NCBI GenBank assembly: GCA_945877525.1
Contig: CAMDVP010000006.1
Location: 1-30,378 of the forward strand
Direction of reading: 5' to 3'
Source: an uncultured Clostridia bacterium
GTDB taxonomy: Bacteria > Bacillota > Clostridia > Christensenellales > Aristaeellaceae
Length of the DNA stretch: 30,378 nt
Notes under the pieces: model-generated
The model's input: only the letters and a program-made list of their open reading frames with translations
Told to the model about the DNA's origin: nothing
The model's database searches: none
Shown here: positions 16,656-24,097 of the stretch, piece after piece
How the letters are laid out: each line of letters begins with the position of its first letter
How positions within the stretch are numbered: position 1 is the stretch's first letter
Position numbers and translations under genes: made by a program

Positions 16656-18962
16656 TCAGGCAGGGTTGATGGTGCAGGCGGCCTCCAGGCCGCTGCGGGT
16701 GTAGGCGCGCAGGGTGATTGCCCCGGGCAGGCTTCCCGCCCGCAGGTACACGATAGCCCGGCCGTCCAGCGTGTCGCGGAAGCGCTCGCTGTAGGGGGTC
16801 AAGTCGTCGGGACGGCCGTTTTCAATGCCCAGGATCGCGCCGTCGCCGGTGAGCTGGTAATACACCCGTTCGTCGTGAGCGGCGGCCACGCGGCCCTGCT
16901 CGTCCAGCAGCGTTACCTCCACCTGCGCCACCGCCTGGCCATCCTTGGGCAGGCAGGTTACGTCAGGGGTCAGGCACAGCCGGGCAGCCTTGCCGGTGGA
17001 GCAAAGCACATCCTCCGCGCCGTCCGCCACGGCCCGCAGCTCGCCGGGGGCGTAGGGCACCTCCCAGGTGGCGCGGCAGCCGTCGTTTTTGCCCAGGGCC
17101 TTCACGCCCAGGGATGCGCCGTTGAGGAACAGCTCTACCTGCGCGGCGTTGGTATAGCAGCTGACCTGAATGATTTCGCCCTCCTGGCCGGCCCAGACGA
17201 AATGCTCGTTCCACACGCCGTGGCGCTCGCTGTCACCCCGGCCGGTGGCAATGCGCACAAAGGGCGTGGTCGTCCACAGCGCTTTGCGCTGGTAGAACAG
17301 GGGCTTTTCGTAGCCTGCCAGATTCAGCATGCCCGCCTGGGAAATGCGCACGGGCCAGCCAAGGCACTCGCCCAGGAAGTCGACGCCCGTCCAAAGGAAC
17401 TGGCCGGAGATGTAGTCGTTGTCTCGCACGGCGTACCAGGCTTCGGGAGCGTGGCTGTTTTCGCTGCCCAGGATGACCCGGTCGGGGAAGCGGACGTGAT
17501 CCTCCGCGTAGAACTGCTCCTTGTAGTTGTAGCCGGAGGCGTCCAGCGCGTCGGCATAGCCGGTGCGGGTGGACAGCTCGGGGAAGGACATGGCGCTGGT
17601 CACGGGACGGGTGGTGTCGATGGCATGGACGATCTCCGTCAGCTCCCGGGCTACCACGGCCAGGCGGCCCGCATCGGGCTTGCGCACGTCGTAGAGGCGC
17701 TCGGCCAGGGGCTTGTTGGCGTCGTTGTTGCCCAGCACCTCCCGGAAAATGGGGGTTACATAGGGGTCGTTGGGATAGTCAATCTCATTGCCGATGGACC
17801 ACAGCACAATGCAGGGGTGGTTCCGGTCGCGCTTTACCATGCCCTCCAGGTCAGCACGGTGCCACTGGGGGAAGTCCTCGGCATAGCCGTAGCGCTTGGG
17901 GGGATAGACGTTGTGCCCCTGCCACCACTTGTTCTTGGTGCCCTCCCACTCGTCGAAGGCTTCGTCCATCACCAGCAGGCCCAGCTCGTCGCACAAGTCC
18001 AGCAGATGGGTATCCGGCGGATTGTGGGCGGTGCGCAGGGCGTTGCATCCGGCGGCCTTGAACTTCTCAAGCCGCCGCCGCCAGACCTCCTTGGGCGCTG
18101 CCGCACCCAGTGCGCCCGCGTCATGATGGACGCACACACCGCGGAGCTTCATGTTTTCGCCATTGAGGAAGAAACCCTCGTTGGGGTCGAAGCGGATGGT
18201 ACGGATGCCCACAAGCAGCTGCCGTTCATCGGTAATCCGGCCATTTTGCAGCACCTGGCCCACCAGCGTGTACAGCGTGGGGCGCTCCGGGCTCCACAGC
18301 GCGGCATGGGGCACCCGCAGGGTGCATTCGCCATGTCCGCCCTCGGCGGTGGCCTGCGCGGCAATGCCGTCGTCCAGCATCAGCGCGAAGTGCGCGCCCT
18401 CGCCGCCCAGGGTCTCGTACTGCACGCGGACAGATGCCGTGCCGTCCGCATCAACCTGCTCGGTGGTCATGAAGATGCCGTCATCTGCAAAGCACACGGG
18501 GTCGCTGACTTCCAGGGTTACGTCGCGGTAGATGCCGCTGCCGGTAAACCAGCGGGAATCCGCCACCTCGTCATGCTCTACACGGACGCAGATTACGTTT
18601 TCCCCGGGGCGGACAAACGCGCTCACGTCATAGGTGAAGGTGGCGTAGCCATAGGCGCGGGTGCCCAGGTAGTTGCTGTTGCACCACACCCGGGCATGCT
18701 TGTACACGCCGCCGAAGGTGATGCGTACCCGCTTACCCGCAGCGTCCTCCGGCAGGAAGAAGTGCTTGCGGTACCAGGCGGTGCCGCCGGGCAGATACCC
18801 TGTGCCGCTGGCGTTGTGCCGGGAAAAGGGATGCTCCACCGACCAGTCGTGGGGCAGGGTTACCTCCCTCCAGGCGCTGTCGTCATAGCCCATGAAATCC
18901 GCGCCGGGCTCGTCCCCCAGGTGAAAGCGCCAGTCCAGGTTCAGTTTTGTCATATCAGCCAT
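16656..18962 (-). CDS. GH2 family beta-glycosidase (beta-galactosidase-like)
   Basis: A 768-residue cytoplasmic enzyme. Domain order fits GH2: sugar-binding jelly roll (about 5-150, with LPHDW at 36-40 and GTGYLPGGTAWYRK), an immunoglobulin-like domain (about 155-260), the catalytic barrel (about 262-560) and further beta domains to the C-terminus including a DUF4982-like part and a Big-type module. The proton donor is E393 (WSIGNEID) and the nucleophile E501 (LGSENSH). Family activities include beta-galactosidase, beta-glucuronidase and others; the neighbours favour galactose. The start at 18962 was set by GGAGG 6 bases upstream; the frame runs 58 codons further through the intercistronic terminator. 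It is the first hydrolase after the solute-binding protein gene. Confidence 0.93.
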   Translation of the reverse strand: MADMTKLNLDWRFHLGDEPGADFMGYDDSAWREVTLPHDWSVEHPFSRHNASGTGYLPGGTAWYRKHFFLPEDAAGKRVRITFGGVYKHARVWCNSNYLGTRAYGYATFTYDVSAFVRPGENVICVRVEHDEVADSRWFTGSGIYRDVTLEVSDPVCFADDGIFMTTEQVDADGTASVRVQYETLGGEGAHFALMLDDGIAAQATAEGGHGECTLRVPHAALWSPERPTLYTLVGQVLQNGRITDERQLLVGIRTIRFDPNEGFFLNGENMKLRGVCVHHDAGALGAAAPKEVWRRRLEKFKAAGCNALRTAHNPPDTHLLDLCDELGLLVMDEAFDEWEGTKNKWWQGHNVYPPKRYGYAEDFPQWHRADLEGMVKRDRNHPCIVLWSIGNEIDYPNDPYVTPIFREVLGNNDANKPLAERLYDVRKPDAGRLAVVARELTEIVHAIDTTRPVTSAMSFPELSTRTGYADALDASGYNYKEQFYAEDHVRFPDRVILGSENSHAPEAWYAVRDNDYISGQFLWTGVDFLGECLGWPVRISQAGMLNLAGYEKPLFYQRKALWTTTPFVRIATGRGDSERHGVWNEHFVWAGQEGEIIQVSCYTNAAQVELFLNGASLGVKALGKNDGCRATWEVPYAPGELRAVADGAEDVLCSTGKAARLCLTPDVTCLPKDGQAVAQVEVTLLDEQGRVAAAHDERVYYQLTGDGAILGIENGRPDDLTPYSERFRDTLDGRAIVYLRAGSLPGAITLRAYTRSGLEAACTINPA

Positions 18963-19015
18963 GATAGTCCTCCGATGCTTGCGCAATGCGCATAATGTAT
19001 TTCGGCTTCCAAGGT

Positions 19016-19043
19016 CAGGAACCCGGCCAGAGCGGGGTTCCTG
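19016..19043 (-). other. Stem-loop in the GH2 leader
   Basis: A perfect 9-bp stem (19016-19024 with 19035-19043) with a 10-base loop lies between the SBP terminator and the GH2 start. There is no T run after it, so it is more likely a 5' stabiliser of the processed GH2 message than a terminator. An 8-base palindrome, TTGCGCAA, lies near 18980. Confidence 0.5.
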
Positions 19044-19069
19044 GCGTTGAAGGCCGGATGCGGCGGCAG

Positions 19070-19144
19070 AAAAAGGGGAGGGAATGTCCTCAAGAGAAAC
19101 GCCTGTCTTGCGACCAGCCGGTTTCCCTTGGGACATCCCCTCCC
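19070..19144 (-). terminator. Intercistronic terminator between SBP and GH2 genes
   Basis: A long stem pairs 19076-19089 with 19131-19144, continued by an inner helix (19094-19100 with 19121-19127). The two A-C mismatches seen on the plus strand become G-U pairs in the minus-strand RNA, which shows that the minus transcript is the structured one. A T5 run (19074-19070) follows the stem. Partial termination here would make the binding protein more abundant than the downstream enzymes. Confidence 0.8.
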
Positions 19145-19179
19145 GTCAGGTTACTGCTTCAAGCGCTGTGCGCCTGGAA

Positions 19180-20712
19180 TTACTTGCCGTACACGGCATC
19201 CAGCTGACGCTGGATTTCCTGCATGCAGATGTCGATGCCGGCGGCCTTCAGCTGGGCACGGAACTCAGCCACATAAGCCTCGGGATCATCCATCATGCCG
19301 AACACAATGCGGGGCATGTAGGTGTTGTACACGTTGGACAGGTTGTCCAGGTACATCTGGACGTTGGCCAGGTCGAACACCACACGGCCGTAGGGATAGT
19401 TGATCTTCACGGCGTCATAGGCGGCGTACAGAGCGTCGATGGCTTCCCAGTCCTTCTTGCCGTCGCGCAGCTCCAGGTCGTCGTTGCGGCCCCACCAATA
19501 GTTGAGGTCCACGCCGTCCTTGCTCTGCTCGTAGCCTTCGGGACGCACGATGTAGCCGTTCTCGTCGATGGTGTACATGTCACCCTCGATACCGTACTGC
19601 ATCAGACGATAGATTTCGGGATCGTTGCGCATGAGGTCATAGACCATCAGGGCGCGCTCGGGGTTCTTGGAGGTCATGGCGACGGCCATGGCACCGTGGG
19701 TGATGTTCAGGCCAACCACGTTGTTCATTTCCTCGCCGAACCAGAAGAAGCCGAGGTCAGAACCGGGCTGCTTCTTTTCCATGGTGGTGCGCTCGCCGGT
19801 CCAGGTCTGGGTGTGGTGCTGATGGGCGCCGGTCTTGCCCTCTTCCATCTCGGCAGCCACGTCGCCGGTGTAGTTCAGCACGTCGGTGCGCCAGTATCCG
19901 GCGTCGGCCCACTTCTTCATTTCCTTGGCGAAGTTGACCAGCTCGTCACCCTCGATGTAGTAGTTGCTCAGGGTGTAGGGATCATCCTTGGACACGCCGT
20001 AGAACAGGTCCACGCCGATGCCCTCGATGTACACGTTGGTGGTATGGGAGGTCTGCCAGCCGCCGGCCATCTGGGGGCCATAGGAGGAGCCGTTGCCGTT
20101 GGCGTCCCACGGAATCACGTCAGGCTTGTTGTCCTTGATGTACTGGAAGTACACAGCCAGGTCAGCCCAGGAATGCACGCCGTTTTCCAGGCCGGCTTCA
20201 CGGGCCCAGTCGCCGCGATACATAAAGCCGTGGTTGGTCCACTGCGCATAGTGATCTTCGGGCATGAGGTAGATCTCGCCGTTGTACTTGCACAGCTCCC
20301 AGTTCTCGGCGGGAACCTGCTCCCAGGTCTTGGGAGCATAGGTCTTCAGCATGTCCTCGGACAGGGGCAGGAAAGCGCCCTTCTGGATGTTGGGCCAGGC
20401 ATTCAGCCAGTCGGTAGCGGTGCCGATCAGGTCGATGTCGCCGGACTGGGTGGCCAGGGCCAGGTTGTACTTGGTGGTCCAGTCGGTCCACTCGATCCAG
20501 CGGATCTTCAGCTCGGCATTGACCTTTTCGGTCAGCTTCTCGTTGATCTTGGCCAGCACTTCTTCAGTGCGGTTGGTGGGGATGTCGCCGGTCACCAGAT
20601 AGGTGATGACGACGTGCTCAGAGGTGTCGATGGCGCTGTCGGCCATGGCCATCACGGGCAGCATGGCGGTGAGCATCATCATGGCAACCAGCAAAGCAAC
20701 CAGTTTCTTCAT
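19180..20712 (-). CDS. ABC transporter solute-binding protein (CUT1, LplA-like)
   Basis: A 510-residue exported binding protein. A signal peptide is clear (basic MKK, hydrophobic stretch to about residue 20, AMA cleavage site after residue 24), but there is no cysteine, so the usual lipobox of Gram-positive binding proteins is missing. The mature part has the class-II binding-protein pattern (QSGDIDLIGTATDWL, KGAFLPLSEDML, and a long C-terminal lobe with the NPERALMVYDL segment typical of LplA/DUF3502-type proteins). It pairs with the two permeases encoded upstream, in the usual LplB-YtcP-SBP order. A small hairpin precedes it and a terminator follows it. It probably captures an oligosaccharide. 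AGGAGG lies upstream of the ATG at 20712. Confidence 0.9.
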   Translation of the reverse strand: MKKLVALLVAMMMLTAMLPVMAMADSAIDTSEHVVITYLVTGDIPTNRTEEVLAKINEKLTEKVNAELKIRWIEWTDWTTKYNLALATQSGDIDLIGTATDWLNAWPNIQKGAFLPLSEDMLKTYAPKTWEQVPAENWELCKYNGEIYLMPEDHYAQWTNHGFMYRGDWAREAGLENGVHSWADLAVYFQYIKDNKPDVIPWDANGNGSSYGPQMAGGWQTSHTTNVYIEGIGVDLFYGVSKDDPYTLSNYYIEGDELVNFAKEMKKWADAGYWRTDVLNYTGDVAAEMEEGKTGAHQHHTQTWTGERTTMEKKQPGSDLGFFWFGEEMNNVVGLNITHGAMAVAMTSKNPERALMVYDLMRNDPEIYRLMQYGIEGDMYTIDENGYIVRPEGYEQSKDGVDLNYWWGRNDDLELRDGKKDWEAIDALYAAYDAVKINYPYGRVVFDLANVQMYLDNLSNVYNTYMPRIVFGMMDDPEAYVAEFRAQLKAAGIDICMQEIQRQLDAVYGK

Positions 20713-20738
20713 GATAGGTGTCCTCCTTTATTTATCTA

Positions 20739-20756
20739 AACGGGCGAAGGCCCGTT
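20739..20756 (-). other. Small hairpin in the permease-SBP gap
   Basis: A 7-bp stem (20739-20745 with 20750-20756) with a 4-base loop is followed on the minus strand by TTTAG and then the SBP ribosome binding site. It may mark a processing point that protects the SBP message. Confidence 0.4.
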
Positions 20757-20785
20757 CGATACGGGATACGGGAAAGCGGGGAAAA

Positions 20786-21724
20786 TCAGCCCTTCACGGC
20801 GCCCACGGTCAGGCCGGCCACGAAGTACTTCTGCACGAAGGGGTACAGCAGGATGATGGGGCCGGTGGCCACCACGGCGGTGGCCATTTTGAGGGTCTCG
20901 CTGGGCAGGTTCTCCAGCACCACGTTGGAGCCGGCCACGGAGTTGCGCAGGCTGGCCACCTTGTTAATCACGTTGTACAGGTGGTACTGCAGGGGACGGT
21001 AGGCTACCTCGGAGGTGAGGAACAGGGAGGAGTAGTACCACTCGTTCCAGTAGCCCAGGGCCAGGAACAGGCCGATGGTGGCCAGGGCGGGCTTCAGGGA
21101 GGGCAGGATCAGCGCGTAGAAGATGCGGAAGTCGCCCGCGCCGTCGATCTTGCCGGACTCGGTGATTTCATGGGGAATCGCCTTGACGAAGTTCTTCATC
21201 AGCACGATCAGCCAGGGGTTCATCAAAAGCGGCAGCAGGATGGCCCAGTAGGTATCCCGCAGGTGCAGGGTCTGCACCATCAGCAGATAGAAGGGCACCA
21301 GGCCGGCGGAGAACAGCGAGGTGAAGTAGATATAGAACATGATGCCGTTGCGGAAGGGGAAGTCCTTGCGCTGCAGGGCGTAGCCCGTCATGGAGATAAT
21401 GAACAGGCCCACCACGGTGCCGATTACCGCCAGAAGGATGGTGACGATATACGCGCCGATCATCTGGTCGGGGGAGCGGAAGAGCAGCTCATAGGCATAG
21501 GTGGAGAAGTCGGTGGGCCACAGGGTGAAGCCCGTGCGGCGGATGGCTTCCTCCGTGGAGAAGGAGGAGGCGATAATCATCCAGAAGGGCAGGATGCAGC
21601 ATACGCTGAAGATGGTAATCACCACATAGGTAATGCCGCGGATAATCATGTCGGATTTATCCAGGCGCACCTTGGTGGGGCGGTCGTGCAGGTTTGCGGG
21701 CTGCTGAACGGAATTGGTTGCCAT
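20786..21724 (-). CDS. CUT1 carbohydrate ABC permease (YtcP/LplC-like)
   Basis: A 312-residue membrane protein with six predicted helices, the first at about residues 30-52 after a polar cytoplasmic N-terminus. The EAA loop that contacts the ATPase is seen as EITESGKIDGAGDFRIFYAL. The C-terminal GLTVGAVKG is the standard end of this subgroup, which works with LplB-type permeases and LplA-type binding proteins. The ATG at 21724 has AAAGGAAG about 10 bases upstream and lies 25 bases after the first permease gene. No ATPase gene accompanies the transporter, so a shared MsmX-like ATPase encoded elsewhere is probably used. Confidence 0.94.
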   Translation of the reverse strand: MATNSVQQPANLHDRPTKVRLDKSDMIIRGITYVVITIFSVCCILPFWMIIASSFSTEEAIRRTGFTLWPTDFSTYAYELLFRSPDQMIGAYIVTILLAVIGTVVGLFIISMTGYALQRKDFPFRNGIMFYIYFTSLFSAGLVPFYLLMVQTLHLRDTYWAILLPLLMNPWLIVLMKNFVKAIPHEITESGKIDGAGDFRIFYALILPSLKPALATIGLFLALGYWNEWYYSSLFLTSEVAYRPLQYHLYNVINKVASLRNSVAGSNVVLENLPSETLKMATAVVATGPIILLYPFVQKYFVAGLTVGAVKG

Positions 21725-21749
21725 GATTCACACTTCCTTTCTTTCGAAA

Positions 21750-22727
21750 TCAGAACAGCGCGTAATCGGAGTCCAGCTTCTTCACAAAGGCGTTGGCGCC
21801 GATGACGATGAAGAAGCCGACCACACTCTGGAACAGGCCCACGGCGCTGCTCTGGGAGAAGTTGAAGCTGTTCATCATGGAGCGGTACACATAGGTCTCG
21901 ATGATGTCGGTGGTGCCAAAGAGCATGGAGTTGTTGCCGACCAGGTTATAGAACAGGCCGAAGTTGCCCTTCAGAATGCCGCCGATGGCGAACAGGAACA
22001 GGATGACCACAGTGGGCTTCAGGGTGGGGAGAATGATGTAGCGGATGCGCTGGAAGCCGTTGGCGCCGTCGATCTGCGCGGCCTCGAGCATGGAGGAATC
22101 CATGCCGGTGATGGCGGCGAAGTAAACCACTGTGCCATAGCCGGTGCCCTTCCACAGGTTCACCAGCACGATGATGATGGGCCAGGCTCCGGCCATCTGA
22201 TACACCTTGGGCATTTCGCCGCCCAGGGCGCGCACCAGGTTGGAAATAAAGCCGTAGTCGTAGTTCAGCAGGTTATACACCAGCAGGGATACCAGCACGT
22301 CGGAGATGAAGTAGGGCAGGAACATCATCGACTGGGTGACCTTCTTGTAGCGCTTGGACTGCACCTCGTTGAGCAGAATGGCGAAGGTCAGCTGCAGCAC
22401 GTTGCCCAGCACGATGAAGGCCAGGTTGTACAGGATGGTGTTGCGGAGCAGAAGCCCCAGCTGCCCCGACTGGAACAGGAACTTGAAGTTCTGCATTCCG
22501 ACGAAGGGGCTGGCCCAGATGCCCTTGTTGTACTGGAAATTGGTGAAGGCGATATACGCCCCGGGCATGGGCATGTAGGAGAACACAAAAAAGAAAACGA
22601 TGGCCGGCACGCACATGAGCAAGAGCGTCTTGTTCTGTGCGATCACATGCCAGAGGCTGGGTTTCCTGTAGCTTTTCTGGTTGACTGCTACTCCTTTTTT
22701 ATTCGCAGATACCAATGACTCCGCCAC
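21750..22727 (-). CDS. CUT1 carbohydrate ABC permease (LplB-like)
   Basis: A 325-residue membrane protein with about six helices, beginning at about residues 33-55 (LLLMCVPAIVFFFVFSYMP). Its EAA loop is EAAQIDGANGFQRIRYIILP, and the GKGTGYGTVVYFAAI-type segment before it and the KKLDSDYALF end are LplB/COG4209 features. It is the first gene of the transporter-hydrolase unit. The start is a GTG at 22727 with only weak Shine-Dalgarno material (AGAAAG) upstream, so the exact start is unsure; a TTG four codons later is another option. Expression is probably controlled by the LacI regulator through operators at 22768-22781 and 22852-22865. Confidence 0.92.
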   Translation of the reverse strand: MAESLVSANKKGVAVNQKSYRKPSLWHVIAQNKTLLLMCVPAIVFFFVFSYMPMPGAYIAFTNFQYNKGIWASPFVGMQNFKFLFQSGQLGLLLRNTILYNLAFIVLGNVLQLTFAILLNEVQSKRYKKVTQSMMFLPYFISDVLVSLLVYNLLNYDYGFISNLVRALGGEMPKVYQMAGAWPIIIVLVNLWKGTGYGTVVYFAAITGMDSSMLEAAQIDGANGFQRIRYIILPTLKPTVVILFLFAIGGILKGNFGLFYNLVGNNSMLFGTTDIIETYVYRSMMNSFNFSQSSAVGLFQSVVGFFIVIGANAFVKKLDSDYALF

Positions 22728-22767
22728 CTTTCTGCTATTTGCCGCCCCAGGGCGAACCGAAACGGCT

Positions 22768-22781
22768 TGAAACCGGTTTCA
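22768..22781. promoter_or_regulatory. LacI-type operator, downstream copy
   Basis: A perfect 14-base palindrome, TGAAACCGGTTTCA, with the central CG typical of LacI-family sites. It lies in the leader of the permease operon, about 85 bases after the start site. Confidence 0.85.
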
Positions 22782-22851
22782 CCCTGTCAGGCTCAAAAGC
22801 GGCGGTTCTGCTGAAGTGTCCCGTTCTTCGCTCCTGTGCAATCTGTCGATT

Positions 22852-22865
22852 TGAAACCCGTTTCA
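22852..22865. promoter_or_regulatory. LacI-type operator at the transcription start
   Basis: TGAAACCCGTTTCA, identical to the downstream site except for one central base. It follows the -10 element by 7 bases, so a bound repressor would block initiation. Its centre is exactly 84 bases from that of the other operator, eight helical turns. Confidence 0.85.
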
Positions 22866-22872
22866 TATGTTG

Positions 22873-22903
22873 AGTATAGCACATCCGGGGGGTATTGTGT
22901 CAA
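22873..22903 (-). promoter_or_regulatory. Promoter of the ABC transporter-GH2-GH42-GH35 unit
   Basis: The minus strand has a consensus TTGACA (22903-22898) and TATACT (22878-22873) with a TG-extended -10 (TGCTATACT). The spacer is 19 bases, longer than ideal, and the extended -10 may compensate. Confidence 0.82.
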
Positions 22904-22924
22904 TGTCATTTCTGGTTAATGGAT

Positions 22925-22962
22925 AAAAAAAGCATCGCAGGGACAATCGCGCTGCGATGCTT
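22925..22962 (-). terminator. Intrinsic terminator of the LacI gene
   Basis: A 10-bp stem (22931-22940 with 22952-22961) with an 11-base loop is followed on the minus strand by a T6-T7 run. It separates the regulator transcript from the promoter of the sugar operon. Confidence 0.92.
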
Positions 22963-22975
22963 GATTTACAAGGCT

Positions 22976-24016
22976 TCAGGGCCTTGGCGCCGGGGGCGCG
23001 CAGGAACCCTTGACAGACAACACGGGACGAATCATCTGATCCCGGGGCATGGTGCGGCCCTCAATGGCGCCCACGGCCGCGTCCACCAGCATGCGGGCGT
23101 ACTCGTGATAGTCGCAGCCCACGGCGGTCAGGCGCGGGGTGGTGATCGCGGTGATGAAGGTATCGTCGAAGGCCATGACGGACATGTCCTCCGGCACGCG
23201 CACACCGTGGGCCAGCAGCCCCTGCAGCATGCCCACGGACACCATGTCGTTCATGCCCAGCAGGGCGGTGGGACGGTTGGGCAGGGTCATCAGCTGCTCG
23301 ATGCCCTGCGCGCCGGATTCGCAGTCATAGTGATCCACATGGATCAGCCACTCCTCGCGCACGGGCAATCCAGCCTGGGCCATGCGCTTGCGGAACTGCG
23401 AGAGGCGCAGGCTGGTGCCGATGAAGGGAGTGCCTGTATAAACGAAGCCTATGTCCCGGTGGCCCAGGCCCAGCAGATAGTCCATGGCCATATCCATCAC
23501 GCCCCGATGATCCACGCTGACGCCCTGAATGCGTGGGTCGGGGCTCTTGGTACCCACTACGACAGGCGTGGACTTGAGCGTATTCTCCAGCAGACGTATG
23601 AAGGCAGGATCCTGCTGGTACAGGTCGATGCGTCCGCCGCAGATGATGATGGCATCAGCCCGCTGCTCCCGCAGTTTGGTCAGGGCGGAAACCTCCATCT
23701 CCGGGGTTGAACTGGTGTTGAGCAGCATGGTGACATAGCCGCGCCGGTAGGCATCGTTCCCGCAGGCGGCGTAGACGCTGGTAAAGTAGGGGTTGATGGT
23801 ATCAGCCATCACCATGCCGATGAGCTTGGTGCGGGTTTCGGTCAGGGCCCGGGCCATGGCGTTGGGCCGGAAGTTGTACTGCTCAATGAGTTGGGTGACC
23901 CGTTCGCGCTTTTCCTGGCTTACGGAGGTGCTGCCTGTCAGGATGCGAGACACCGTGGCAGGGGAAACACTCGCCTCCCTGGCGATGTCATAGATGGTGA
24001 CGTTTTTCTTTTGCAT
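22976..24016 (-). CDS. LacI-family transcriptional regulator
   Basis: A 346-residue repressor. The LacI HTH is at about residues 6-28 (VTIYDIAREASVSPATVSRI), with a hinge helix near 50-60 (RPNAMARALTE). The rest is a periplasmic-binding-protein-like sensor (about 62-340) with TKLIGMVMADTINPYF opening and the conserved HRDIGFV and FDDTFIT segments. It should bind the TGAAAC-type palindromes upstream of the permease operon and release them on binding a sugar. The ATG at 24016 follows GGGAG by about 11 bases. It has its own promoter and terminator. The inducer is unknown, though the neighbours suggest a galactose- or galacturonate-containing sugar. Confidence 0.95.
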   Translation of the reverse strand: MQKKNVTIYDIAREASVSPATVSRILTGSTSVSQEKRERVTQLIEQYNFRPNAMARALTETRTKLIGMVMADTINPYFTSVYAACGNDAYRRGYVTMLLNTSSTPEMEVSALTKLREQRADAIIICGGRIDLYQQDPAFIRLLENTLKSTPVVVGTKSPDPRIQGVSVDHRGVMDMAMDYLLGLGHRDIGFVYTGTPFIGTSLRLSQFRKRMAQAGLPVREEWLIHVDHYDCESGAQGIEQLMTLPNRPTALLGMNDMVSVGMLQGLLAHGVRVPEDMSVMAFDDTFITAITTPRLTAVGCDYHEYARMLVDAAVGAIEGRTMPRDQMIRPVLSVKGSCAPPAPRP

Positions 24017-24056
24017 CGGGTCTCACGCTCCCTTCTTCTGCAATTTCCGTACCCAT

Positions 24057-24086
24057 ATGGTAGCGCAACGCAAGCCCCTTTGTCAA
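24057..24086 (-). promoter_or_regulatory. Promoter of the LacI gene
   Basis: The minus strand has TTGACA (24086-24081), an 18-base spacer and TACCAT (24062-24057). The promoter lies directly after the stop of the GH50-like gene. No TGAAAC-type operator was seen at it, so simple autorepression through the same motif is not supported. Confidence 0.75.
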
Positions 24087-24097
24087 TCCCCCGCCCG

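Noticed and set aside
16653..18995. Very long plus-strand open frame (about 780 codons) antisense to the GH2 gene
   Set aside because: It mirrors the codon pattern of the GC-rich GH2 gene, has no protein family features and no ribosome binding site. Similar long antisense frames lie over the GH35, GH42, aminotransferase, GH4/DUF362 and GH50-like genes and were left out for the same reason.
18971..18996. TGCGCA repeats and TTGCGCAA palindrome before the GH2 gene as an operator
   Set aside because: Too short and GC-rich to set apart from chance, and unlike the LacI sites of the same locus.
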